A stretch of 37,556 bases of DNA from positions 1-37,556 of the forward strand of contig JANSXW010000055.1 in assembly GCA_024742755.1 (NCBI GenBank), in the 5' to 3' direction. Positions 24,903 through 34,100 of this stretch are shown here, piece after piece. The DNA is from a bacterium. GTDB taxonomy: Bacteria > Bacteroidota > Bacteroidia > Chitinophagales > Saprospiraceae. Positions within the stretch are counted from its first letter, which is position 1. Each line of letters starts with the position of its first letter. The position numbers were made by a program, and so were the translations under genes. The notes beneath the pieces were generated by a model. That model was not told the DNA's origin. It did not search any database and saw only the letters and a list, made by a program, of their open reading frames with translations.

Positions 24903-26387
24903 TTACTCTTTGACAAAGGACCGGGGCTCAGTGGCTACAGCGTTGGTATGATACCGGGCCCAGTAGGTTCCACTTGCCCAGCGGCTTACATCCAATTCGC
25001 CTGTCTGCCCTATCTGACCTGCCCACTTCAGTTGGCCAGCTGCATCGAAAACCTGCACCTGCCCCGGTGATCCGACTGCAAAGTGGAGCACCTCTTGCAC
25101 CGGAATAGGAAATACCTTGAAATCAGCCTCAGCCTGACCACCTGTGGCACCAATAGCTGAGGCTACTTCCGAAAAAAAGAGGTAGTCCTGTTGATTGTAA
25201 TTAGCCAGATAGAGGTCTGCAATGCCATCGCCATTAAAATCATTGGCGTGCACTCCGGTCCCCTGTGTGAAATTGGCCTGGGGCAAGACCGACTCCGGGG
25301 CAACCGCGAACTTTGCATTTCCATCATTTAAAAGCACATGGTAGGCTCGGGAGCCCGGGACCGACCACTGCGTTAGGATAAGGTCCGTATCCCCATCCTG
25401 ATCAAAGTCAAGGGGGAGAGCTTCCAGCGTAGTTTCATTCGTAATGTTCCCGGGAAGATTGCTGGTAGTCACATCTTCAAAGAATCCGTTGCCGTCATTA
25501 AGGAGCAACCGGTCAATACCTGCTGCCAGTGGGGACCAACCGACGTTGGAAAGGTAGACATCTGTGTCACCATCGCCGTTTGCATCCAAAAGGCTGACCT
25601 TTCGGGTTTCCATGGCAAAAGGCCAGATGGGCAGGCGCTCGTTCGCCTCCGTAAATATGCCGCCCTCGTTGAGGTAAACATTACTGCCGCCGGATTCTGC
25701 GCCCTCAAAAACATCCAGGTCACCATCGTTATCAATGTCAAAGGCTTTCAGGTCCTGTGTGCCATCAGCATTATTCGGCCAGCGGTCTACGGTCTCATTG
25801 GAGAAGTTCGCCCCGCCGTCATTAATCAGCACGGTATTGTTCCCTTTGTTGCCGATGATGATATCGGGGCTGCCATCGGCATTGATATCCATGACCAAAA
25901 CGGCATTCCCGATACTTTGAGGGAAGGTATAGTTGGCAAAAACGAACTTTCCGCTTCCGTCATTCAGCAACAGCTCGTGATTGGGCGTATCCTCAGAGAC
26001 GAAAAGTAAATCCAGATCACCATCTCCATCGAAATCAGCAATACCAATATCTTCACTGTCTTCCCCGAGGAAATTATCTAAAGTATCGTACTCCGGCAAC
26101 ATCCGCTCCGGATCAAGGGTAAAATGCCCGCTCCCGTCATTAAAGAAAATCAGGTTTTCCAGTGCCTCACCTGCCAGGACGAGATCCAGGTCACCATCTC
26201 CATCCAGGTCGGCGCTTTCCACATCCATCGTTGCGCCGCTGGTAAATGCGGCAGGCATCTGATTCGTGGCATCCACATAGTTTTGGGCAAATAAGCCCAA
26301 GGGCATCAGCAAAGTGATACTTAGTAGTGGGGCAAAACCAATTGTGTATTTTATTTTTCGAGAAGCCCTTAGATAAATACGCATCAT
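24903..26387 (-). CDS. Secreted seven-repeat FG-GAP/VCBS propeller protein with T9SS domain
   Basis: The 494-residue protein has a signal peptide (through GLFAQ, after a basic N-terminus). The body contains seven calcium-binding repeats of the FG-GAP/VCBS type: DLDGDGDLDLVLAG, DFDGDGDLDLLFVS, DINADGSPDIIIG, DIDNDGDLDVFEG, DANGDGDTDVYLS, DFDQDGDTDLILT and DFNGDGIADLYLA. Seven units fit a complete integrin-like beta-propeller. The C-terminus (FKVFPIPVQEVLHF to the end) is a T9SS type A sorting domain, so the protein should be surface-displayed or secreted. Binding or adhesion is the usual role; no catalytic motif is visible. It is 15 bp downstream of the PDZ-hydrolase gene on the same strand and probably co-transcribed. 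Confidence 0.9.
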   Translation of the reverse strand: MMRIYLRASRKIKYTIGFAPLLSITLLMPLGLFAQNYVDATNQMPAAFTSGATMDVESADLDGDGDLDLVLAGEALENLIFFNDGSGHFTLDPERMLPEYDTLDNFLGEDSEDIGIADFDGDGDLDLLFVSEDTPNHELLLNDGSGKFVFANYTFPQSIGNAVLVMDINADGSPDIIIGNKGNNTVLINDGGANFSNETVDRWPNNADGTQDLKAFDIDNDGDLDVFEGAESGGSNVYLNEGGIFTEANERLPIWPFAMETRKVSLLDANGDGDTDVYLSNVGWSPLAAGIDRLLLNDGNGFFEDVTTSNLPGNITNETTLEALPLDFDQDGDTDLILTQWSVPGSRAYHVLLNDGNAKFAVAPESVLPQANFTQGTGVHANDFNGDGIADLYLANYNQQDYLFFSEVASAIGATGGQAEADFKVFPIPVQEVLHFAVGSPGQVQVFDAAGQLKWAGQIGQTGELDVSRWASGTYWARYHTNAVATEPRSFVKE

Positions 26388-26402
26388 GTTGTTGCTTTTC
26401 AG

Positions 26403-27785
26403 TTAGCGGGTTTTTCCTAATACGCCGTTCATCCAGTTAAACAGGCAATCGGCAAACTGATCATTAAAGTTGTTTTGGTAGTACGCTGCCCGGACTTCGC
26501 CCTGGCTGTTGGCAAAATCCAACTGCGCTTCAAAATCCTCCATTTTGAGCAGGGAATGATTGGTCTTTTCGATAAGCTGAAACGTGCCATTACCAGGGTG
26601 CTCCCGGTTGATCAGGGCGGCCAGTTGCCTGGCGCCCCGGTCATCAATCGCAGCCAGGTCGTATGCTCCATACATAGCCAGCACCGGGCAGTCCACCTTT
26701 TGCCATTCGGCAGGCAGATTTTTCCGGTCCAGGGTTTGCCAGAAGGAGTAGTGCCTTCCAAAACAATGCTCCTGCCCATCGTAGGACATCAGCCCGGCAA
26801 AAGCCGCCCGGTCTTCATCTGTTTTCAGGAACGCTTCAGGCGCCAATTCATCATCAAAGTAAGCATTCAGCAGATGCCGGCCAGCCTGCAAATCCGCCAT
26901 CGCCTGCCCGGGGTCTTCGCCCATGCGTATACGCTGATCCCAGTGGATGTCAAACATGTAGTCCTTCCAGGGCTTGAGCACGAATCCGTAAGCCATGACG
27001 CCGGCAGGTCGGAACTCAGCTGCCAGGAAGGGCGCCACCACCCCACCCAGGGAGTGCCCGTAAATGAATACCTGTTCTGTATCGATGCCCTCCTGTTTCA
27101 GCAATGCCTCATATCCGGCTTTAAACGCTAAAAGCTCAGCATCAAAATCAATGCTTTCACAGTCCGGCGTGCCAGCGCTCTCCCCCACCCCGGGTTTTTC
27201 CACCCGGAATACAGCATAGCCATTAGATACCCACTGATTAAACAACTTACGCATCGGGCTGTGGGGGCTGCTGTGCGCTACCGTTTGGCAGGTGTAGCCC
27301 TGTATGAAATAGATGACGGGAAACGGGCCCTCCCCTTCCGGCTTCTCGAGGAAAGACCGCAGGTGCCCGCCACCATACGGCACCTCACCAAAGTCGACCG
27401 TAGCCCCCGGCGCCAGCGGCAGCGGACGGGCGCCCATAGGGCCCGACTGTGTGAGTGTACGGCCGTCCCTGATGGTGGTCAGGACGACTTCCTCCCCTGC
27501 ACTGAGGGCACCCAGCTGAGCTACGATGCCGGCAGGGCTTTCCACCGCTTCGCCATTGACTTCAAGGACCAGGTCGCCTTCCGCTATTCCAATGGCTTCG
27601 GCGGCAGAACCCGGCATCACTTTTGCCACTTTGATCCCCTTTGGCGCATCCATACCCGCCTTCAGCGCTTCTGTTGTACTAAGGGCTGCAGGATAAATGC
27701 CCAACGTACCAGAACGTTTGAGGTGCTGCGCATGCAGGGCCGTAGCTCCAAAGACAAGCGCACACCAGAGTAACCCTATTCTCAT
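26403..27785 (-). CDS. Secreted PDZ plus alpha/beta-hydrolase protein
   Basis: The ATG at 27785 begins a signal peptide (MRIGLLWCALVFGATALHA); the longer frame starts at TTG 27821. The 460-residue protein has a PDZ domain at about 30-115 (IKVAKVMPGSAAEAIGIAEGD, VLEVNGEAVESP) and an alpha/beta-hydrolase domain at about 135-460. The catalytic set is S245 in YGHSLGG, aspartate in AMYGAYDLAAID and histidine in EKTNHSLL. PDZ-hydrolase fusions of this sort are seen in Bacteroidota and are assigned as peptidase or esterase; the PDZ part probably binds a peptide C-terminus or controls access. It is sandwiched between the PLP enzyme (57 bp upstream) and the FG-GAP protein (15 bp downstream). Confidence 0.85.
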   Translation of the reverse strand: MRIGLLWCALVFGATALHAQHLKRSGTLGIYPAALSTTEALKAGMDAPKGIKVAKVMPGSAAEAIGIAEGDLVLEVNGEAVESPAGIVAQLGALSAGEEVVLTTIRDGRTLTQSGPMGARPLPLAPGATVDFGEVPYGGGHLRSFLEKPEGEGPFPVIYFIQGYTCQTVAHSSPHSPMRKLFNQWVSNGYAVFRVEKPGVGESAGTPDCESIDFDAELLAFKAGYEALLKQEGIDTEQVFIYGHSLGGVVAPFLAAEFRPAGVMAYGFVLKPWKDYMFDIHWDQRIRMGEDPGQAMADLQAGRHLLNAYFDDELAPEAFLKTDEDRAAFAGLMSYDGQEHCFGRHYSFWQTLDRKNLPAEWQKVDCPVLAMYGAYDLAAIDDRGARQLAALINREHPGNGTFQLIEKTNHSLLKMEDFEAQLDFANSQGEVRAAYYQNNFNDQFADCLFNWMNGVLGKTR

Positions 27786-27842
27786 GACTTTCTTTTTCAA
27801 CAAAGGTAGCCGCTCTTCCAACGCAAGGGTTGCACTAAATTG

Positions 27843-29117
27843 CTAATTAGACCGCACGAAGTCTTTAATGGCAAACACCAGGCGGTCCAGGTCTTCCGTG
27901 AGCGTGTAGACATTGGGCGTGATGCGCACGCCATTGATGCCTTCCCATCTGATGGGGACGGTGTGTATTTTGTACTGCTCAAAAAGAAAGTTATGGAAGT
28001 CAACGGCATCCAGGCCCTCAAAACCGATGTTAGCAATTGCGCCGGCCAGGTCTGGGTTTTCGGGAGTATAGCTTCGAAAACCCGGAAGCCCTCGAACCTG
28101 GTCCAGCCAATAGGTGCGCAGGTATTTCAGCCGGGCCTCTTTTCGGGCGCTGCCAATGAGTTTATGAAACTGCACGGCCTGCCCGATCGCCTGCTCAATG
28201 GCAAGGGAACGGGTGCCCAGGTGCTCAAACTTCCGAATGTCACCGCTGTCTGGCTCAGGGGCTGCGAATAAGGGATAGATGTCCGCAATCTTGGGCTGCC
28301 GTACATAAAGCAGCCCACTGCCGAAGGGCGCACAGAGCCATTTGTGCAAACTGGTGCCCAGGTAATCGCAATGCAATTCCTCCACCTTAAAATTCAGGTG
28401 TACAAAGGAATGAGCGGCATCCACCATAACGTCGATACCTTTGGGCCGGGCTTGCTCCGCAATGGCCCGGACCGGCAACACCTGCCCGTTCCAGTTGATC
28501 ATGTGGGTCAGGTGGACCAGCCGGGTTTTATTGGTAAACTGACTGACGTAACGATCGGCGATGGCGCCTTCCGCTTCCATTGGCAGGTCCAGATCGACCC
28601 ATTTGAGGACGACACCGTCCCGATGGGCACGCTGTTTCCAGGCATTGATCATATTGGGATAGTCATACTTACTCAGTACGATTTCGTCCCCTGCCTTCAG
28701 CTGTAGCCCAAAAATGATGGTTTCCAGTGCTTCCGAGGCATTCCGGTTAACGGCCACCTCTTCCGGGCTGCTGCCCAGCAAGCCTGACAGCTGCGCCCGA
28801 AGGGGTTCCCGGCCTTTGTCCAGAATACGCCACATGTAATAAGAGGGCGCCTCATTGCTCAGGCGGTTATAGCGTTCCACGGCCTCTTGCACCACCTTGG
28901 GAGAAGGGCTGACACCGCCATTATTGAGGTTAAGAATGGTAGGAGATACGGTATAGGCTTGCTGGATCAGCCGCCAAAAGTCTTCATCGGTGGCACCCGG
29001 TTGCCGGGTCAGTGCTTCAATTAGCGCTTTTCCGGAATCCGACTGAAAGAAGGGCAAAGTAGCTAAAGTACCAGCTGCTGCGCCCATATGAGAGAAAAAC
29101 TGCCTTCTGGAGTGCAT
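27843..29117 (-). CDS. Tat-exported class V aminotransferase (isopenicillin-N epimerase-like)
   Basis: This 424-residue fold-type-I PLP enzyme has the aspartate of the cofactor site at D233 (VMVDAAHSF) and the PLP lysine at K259 (GTSLHKWLCAP). The block NLNNGGVSPSPK matches the isopenicillin-N epimerase (CefD)-like branch. A twin-arginine signal is present at the N-terminus (SRRQFF followed by a hydrophobic stretch, GAAAGTLATLPFF), consistent with export of a folded, cofactor-loaded enzyme. The reaction may be epimerisation, desulfuration or transamination and cannot be chosen from sequence. An AraC regulator lies 43 bp upstream on the same strand. An imperfect -7 box (TATCTTGG) is present in that gap. 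Confidence 0.88.
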   Translation of the reverse strand: MHSRRQFFSHMGAAAGTLATLPFFQSDSGKALIEALTRQPGATDEDFWRLIQQAYTVSPTILNLNNGGVSPSPKVVQEAVERYNRLSNEAPSYYMWRILDKGREPLRAQLSGLLGSSPEEVAVNRNASEALETIIFGLQLKAGDEIVLSKYDYPNMINAWKQRAHRDGVVLKWVDLDLPMEAEGAIADRYVSQFTNKTRLVHLTHMINWNGQVLPVRAIAEQARPKGIDVMVDAAHSFVHLNFKVEELHCDYLGTSLHKWLCAPFGSGLLYVRQPKIADIYPLFAAPEPDSGDIRKFEHLGTRSLAIEQAIGQAVQFHKLIGSARKEARLKYLRTYWLDQVRGLPGFRSYTPENPDLAGAIANIGFEGLDAVDFHNFLFEQYKIHTVPIRWEGINGVRITPNVYTLTEDLDRLVFAIKDFVRSN

Positions 29118-29160
29118 AATTGACCGGGGTTTTCAGCCAAGATACACAAGAAGATGAAAA

Positions 29161-30054
29161 TCATTGGCATTGCGCCCGAAAACGGGAGGGAGATTCGCCC
29201 GCAAGGCGCTTGAAGGTCCGGCTAAAATACTGAAGGTCGCTGAACCCGCACTGTACGGCGACATCGGTTACGCTCAGGTGCGGCTGGCGAAGCAACGCCT
29301 TGGCCTGGCGAATACGCTCCTGCTGGATAAACTGATTGGGCGAAAGCCCGAATGCCTGCCGAAACGTCCGGATAAAATGGAATTCTGATAAAGCCGCTTC
29401 CCGGGCCACTTCGCTGACCAGCATTGGCTGGCTGAGGTTGTCCAGCATATAGGCTTTTGCAATGGTCAGCCGCTGATGCAGTTCTTCCCGGGTGGAACGG
29501 CGCTTGGCAGGGATCGCGAAAACTTCTTTTCCGACCTGAAACTCTTTCTGTACCACCGCAAGGGCCAGTTGCTCAAACAGGGTGCCGCTATTCTGGTGGA
29601 GGGCTTGAGGATTGTGGAGCAAACTCCGGACGATGGATTCAATGGGGGAATGCCGGACAGGGTAAGTCCGCTGACGCACCTCAAAGGGTTTTGCGGATGC
29701 CTGCCCCTCCAGCAATTGTTCCGCAGAGTGCCCGAGCAGGGAATAGGCATTGCTCACCTGTTCCGGGTCGATGTACAGGCAAAGCCCCTTTACGGTTTTT
29801 CGGGACCGCACATAAGCCGTAACCTCCTGCTGATGATTGACCATCAGGAATTGGCCGGCTTTCACATGGTACAACTGCCCATCCACTTCGTACTGTTCTT
29901 CCCCTTCCTGCACATATTTAATTCCGATGCCCTGACTCGGGCGGCTGGAAACCCAATCCTGCAGGTCTGAATAAACCACCCGGTTCAGGGGGTTGTACCC
30001 GATTTTGAATGCCCGGAAGCCCGCTGCTCTTACAAACTGTGGATCTAACTTCAT
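29161..30054 (-). CDS. AraC-family transcriptional regulator
   Basis: The ATG at 30054 has an AAGGA-type Shine-Dalgarno sequence just upstream and gives 297 residues; a GTG at 30087 is the alternative. The N-terminal 190 residues are an AraC_N-like sensor with cupin character (KYVQEGEEQYEVDGQLYHVKAGQFLMVNHQQEVTA). The C-terminal 100 residues are the double HTH: LVSEVAREAALSEFHFIRTF and VTDVAVQCGFSDLQYFSRTFKR. It is divergent from the HAD phosphatase gene, with two palindromes in between, and is followed 43 bp downstream by the CefD-like gene, its most likely regulatory target. The effector is unknown. Confidence 0.9.
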   Translation of the reverse strand: MKLDPQFVRAAGFRAFKIGYNPLNRVVYSDLQDWVSSRPSQGIGIKYVQEGEEQYEVDGQLYHVKAGQFLMVNHQQEVTAYVRSRKTVKGLCLYIDPEQVSNAYSLLGHSAEQLLEGQASAKPFEVRQRTYPVRHSPIESIVRSLLHNPQALHQNSGTLFEQLALAVVQKEFQVGKEVFAIPAKRRSTREELHQRLTIAKAYMLDNLSQPMLVSEVAREAALSEFHFIRTFRQAFGLSPNQFIQQERIRQAKALLRQPHLSVTDVAVQCGFSDLQYFSRTFKRLAGESPSRFRAQCQ

Positions 30055-30174
30055 CTTCTTTCCTTGATCACTTTTGCTTAAAGACACCGATTCCCCGAGC
30101 CGCCCCGCCTGCTACCGGCTTAAAAAATGCCCGCTGTCAGACAAAAAGCCAGGAATTCAGGGAGCATGGCTCGT

Positions 30175-30199
30175 GGGCCGGCCCCATTTCAGGCGGCCT
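30175..30199. promoter_or_regulatory. Pair of palindromes between AraC gene and HAD gene
   Basis: GGGCCGGCCC at 30175-30184 is a perfect palindrome, and AGGC-G-GCCT at 30191-30199 is a second. They sit about 35-60 bp before the HAD gene and about 120 bp from the divergent AraC start. They could be operator sites; symmetric sites are not the usual AraC type. Confidence 0.25.
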
Positions 30200-30216
30200 A
30201 AATATTCTTATCTTGT
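30187..30216 (+). promoter_or_regulatory. Weak promoter candidate of the HAD gene
   Basis: TTTC (30187-30190) and TATCTTGT (30209-30216) are 18 nt apart and resemble the TTTG and TAnnTTTG elements with one and two mismatches, respectively. The ATG is 17 nt downstream. Confidence 0.25.
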
Positions 30217-30233
30217 GGCAACAAAGCTAATCT

Positions 30234-30854
30234 ATGAACCCATCTTCAATGGACACGATTATTTTCGATCTTGGGGGCGTTCTCATCGACTGGAACCCCC
30301 GCCATTTATTCCGGAAGCTCTTTGAGGAGGAGCAGGAAATGGAGTACTTCCTGGAGCATGTTTGCACAGGCGACTGGAATGAGCAGCAGGACGGCGGGCG
30401 CCCGTTTGCCGAAGCTATAGCCCTGAAAACGGCTGAATTTCCGGAATACGAGCCTCAGATTAAAGCCTTCTTCGAACGTTGGGCAGAAATGCTCGGCGGG
30501 CCGATTGGAGGCACGGTGGCCCTTTTGGAGCAAATCCACCGGGAAAAGCGTTACCGCCTGCTTGCCCTCACCAACTGGAGTCATGAGACCTGGCCTATCG
30601 CCTGGGAGCGCTATGAATTTTTGCAATATTTCGAAGACATTCTGGTATCCGGAAAGGAAAAGCTCAAAAAACCCGACCCCAAAATCTACCAACTGCTGCT
30701 GGAGCGCAACGGTATCCGCCCGGAGCAAGCCTTGTTCATTGACGACAGCCACCGAAACGTGCTGGCAGCCCGGGAGGAAGGCATCCGCACCATTCACTTT
30801 ACCAACCCAACGGCCCTGCGCACGACTTTGCAGCATTTCGGGGTGATCCGGTGA
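30234..30854 (+). CDS. HAD-superfamily phosphatase (YihX-like class IA)
   Basis: This 206-residue protein has the HAD motifs: I as IIFDLGGVLIDWNP with nucleophile D12, II as ALTNWS (T/N and S), III lysine in KKPDPKIYQLL, and IV as LFIDDSHRNV. In motif I the second aspartate is replaced by glycine (DLGG), as in YihX-type phosphatases, which remain active on sugar phosphates. The fold should be cytosolic and the substrate is unassigned. The ATG at 30249 (MDTIIF) is an equally valid start that matches typical homologues. It is divergent from the AraC gene. The next gene begins about 286 bp downstream after a structured leader. Confidence 0.9.
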   Translation: MNPSSMDTIIFDLGGVLIDWNPRHLFRKLFEEEQEMEYFLEHVCTGDWNEQQDGGRPFAEAIALKTAEFPEYEPQIKAFFERWAEMLGGPIGGTVALLEQIHREKRYRLLALTNWSHETWPIAWERYEFLQYFEDILVSGKEKLKKPDPKIYQLLLERNGIRPEQALFIDDSHRNVLAAREEGIRTIHFTNPTALRTTLQHFGVIR

Positions 30855-31140
30855 CTTAGTGCAACATTTACAGGCCATTACACGTAGAAATCAGGCATAG
30901 CGGCAAGCTTTACAGTGGAAAACACATCATTAATGACTTCTATGCTTATATTTAGCCGCAAACACTAGGATAAGCCGGGCATTGCCCAGCTTTTGAACAA
31001 CATTCAGCATACTTTGAGAAGGTAGTGCCAACGATAGGAGCAACCTAAGCACTACCGAAAAAACACATACGGTGAGAAAACGATCTACGGGAAAGCGTGC
31101 CCTTACCCCCCATAGTCCTTTCATAACTAAAGGTATAGGT
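30855..31140 (+). other. Structured intergenic leader before the BNR gene
   Basis: This 286-bp gap contains no supported gene. GGTAGTGC (31021-31028) pairs with GCACTACC (31049-31056) around an inner TAGG/CCTA stem (loop AGCAA). A second small hairpin, CCTTT (31117-31121) with AAAGG (31129-31133), ends 7 nt before the chosen ATG (31141), so AAAGG could act as a partly masked ribosome-binding site. A near-match -7 box TATATTTA is at 30947-30954. Confidence 0.4.
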
Positions 31141-34100
31141 ATGAAACAATCCCTGGTATGGGCCGCGCTGATTTTCCTATTCGCACAAGCTATGGCCCAG
31201 CCCCAACAACTCGTCCGGCAGAAACTGCTGGAGGGCCTGTCCTGGCGCAACATTGGCCCTTACAGAGGTGGCCGCTGCGTGGCAGTTGCCGGTGTGCCCA
31301 GTTATCCCCTGCGCTTCTACATGGGCACTACAGGTGGCGGTATCTGGAAGACCGAGGATGCCGGCCAAAGCTGGGACAACTGCTCCGATGGCTTCTTTAA
31401 CACCGGCTCGATCGGCGCCATAGCTGTAGCTCCTTCTGACCACAATACCATTTACGCAGGCACCGGTGAGCACCCGGTACGGGGCGTAATGACGAGTGCC
31501 GGAGATGGCGTTTACAAATCACAGGACGGAGGCCGCTCCTGGCAATACCTGGGCTTAAGATATGCCCGTCATATTTCTGCTATCGTGGTGCATCCGAGGT
31601 ACCCGGACATTGTCTACGTGGCCGTACAGGGCGCGGTACATGGGCCCTCCGAGACCCGCGGCGTATACCGGAGCATGGACGGAGGCATGTCCTGGCAGAA
31701 AACCCTTTTCATCAACGAAACAACGGGTGCGGCCAGCCTGAGCATAGACCCTTCCAACCCCAGAATACTATACGCCGGCATGTGGGACCACCTGCGCTCG
31801 CCCTGGAGCATCCGCAGCGGTGGCGAAGGCTCGGGGCTTTACCGCTCCACCGATGGCGGGCTGAACTGGGAAAAACTGGGCGAAGGCCTTCCGGAAGAAA
31901 TCGGTAAAGTGGGCGTGTGTGTCGCGCCTTCCAACCCGGCAAAAGTCTACGCCGTGATCGAGGCGGAGCATGGCGGGGTGTACCGCTCCGAAGACCGGGG
32001 AGAGCACTGGGAACTGGTCAATAATCAGCGGGTTACTGTTGCCCGCGCCTGGTACTACACCAAGATCGCGGTAGACCCTACTGACGAAGAAACTGTATAT
32101 GTCCTCAATGCCCCATTGCTGAAATCCAATAACGGAGGGAAAGACTTCACCAGCGTTTCCAATCCGCACACCGATCAACATGCGCTGTGGATCAACCCGC
32201 GCAACCCGGAGATAATGGTGCTGGGCAATGATGGCGGTGCAACCGTGACCCTGAACGGCGGCAAAACCTGGTCCTCCCAAAGCAATCAACCCACGGCTCA
32301 GCTCTACCGCATCGCAACGGACAACCGCTTCCCTTACTACATCTATGCGGGGCAACAGGACAATTCCACCCTTGCTATTCCCAGCCGGACCGCCGATGCT
32401 GGCATTGCTGACCGCCACTGGTACCCGGTCGCAGGAGGCGAAAGCGCGTTTATCGCCCTTGACCCCGACAACCCCAAACGGGTCTACGGCGGCAGCTATC
32501 AGGGCAACCTTTCGGTTTATGACCAGGAAACAAAATTGACGAATGACATCATGGCTTACCCGGCCCTGCGCCTCGGCAAAGCGCCCAAAGACATGAAGTA
32601 CCGTTTCAACTGGAATGCCCCCCTGCTCGTGCAGCCCCAAAAACCAAATGTACTGTTGCACGGTGCCAATGTGGTGCTGCGCAGTGAAGATGGAGGGCTT
32701 TCGTGGACAGAAATCAGCCCGGACCTTACCCGCAACGAACCAGAGAAGCAGGGACAAGGCGGCGGCCCGTACACCAACGAAGGCGCTGGTGGCGAAAACT
32801 ACAATACCATCAGCTATCTGGCCTACGCTCCGCAGGAGGAGGGTGTGATTTGGGCGGGCAGCGATGACGGGCTGTTGCACCTGACTACTGATGACGGCAA
32901 AAACTGGGCAGACGTCACGCCGCCCAATCTTGGTGAGGCGTACATCAACTGTATCGAAGTTTCTCCGCATGACCCTGATCGGGTCTATGTGGTGGCAATG
33001 AAGTATAAATTTAACAACTTCGAGCCCCTCGTTTACCTATCCGAGGATCAGGGCGCAACCTGGCGCAAAATCACAAGGGGCATAGACGCGGAGCATTTCA
33101 TACGAGTCGTCCGGGAAGACCCGGTCCGTCCGGGGCTGCTCTATGGCGGCAGCGAAAGGGGGTTCTACATTTCCTTTGACAATGGGCAGCGCTGGCAGCC
33201 CTTTCAGCTCAACCTCCCCGTGTGCCCGATTACGGATTTGAAAGTGCAGGGCAATGACCTCATCGCTGCGACCTCGGGCCGTTCGTTTTGGATTCTTGAC
33301 GGGCTATCTCCGCTGCGGCAACTTGAAGAAAACATTATACAGCGCGCCTACCTTTTCGAACCGGAGCCTGCTATCCGCTATCTTGCCGACCTGCCGGAGG
33401 AGCCGGTGTATGGCCTTGGAGAAAATCCACCCAATGGCTTGCAGATTGCCTACTATCTGCCCGAAGCGCTGGATAGCTTCCGGCTGCAGCTGGAAATCCT
33501 GGATGCCTTTGGCAACACGCTCCGGACCTTCACCAACGAAGCGTCTGAAACACCGGACACCTACGAAGGCGGGCCCAAACCGGAGCCCGTACTGCCCGCC
33601 TGCCGGGGGCTAAATGTTTTCCACTGGGACCTAAGGCGGGAGCCTATGCCTGGTGTGCCCAATGTATTCATCCTTGGAGACTACAAGGGCAGCCTGGTCC
33701 CGCCCGGACAATACAGTATCCGGCTGACCACCCCCTATGGTGTGCTGAAAAGCGATGCTGTACTACAGGCAGACCCCCGGCTGAATGCCCCTCAGGAAGC
33801 CTATCTGGCCCAACAGGAGCTGCTGCTAAGCATAGAATCGGCTGTCCGTGAAGTTCACCAATCGATACAGCACATGCGCAACGTCAAGCAACAGGTTAAA
33901 CAACTGCATGCCAACCTCAAGCAAATTGACTGCACCCAGGAAATTCTGGATGCCGGCGAGCAGCTCATCAACCGGATTACAGCCTGGGAGGACCACCTCA
34001 TTCAGCCAAAGCAGGAAACCCATCAGGATGTCATCAATTACCCCAACCGCCTGAGTGCAGAACTGATGGACCTGAAAGCCCGGATCGACCATCCTAAACC

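Noticed and set aside
30930..31253. Minus-strand 107-codon ORF across the BNR leader and gene start
   Set aside because: It has no recognisable domain and mainly overlaps the BNR signal-peptide region and its leader.
31768..32970. 400-codon antisense ORF inside the BNR gene
   Set aside because: Shadow of the Asp-box repeats; no signal peptide or family.
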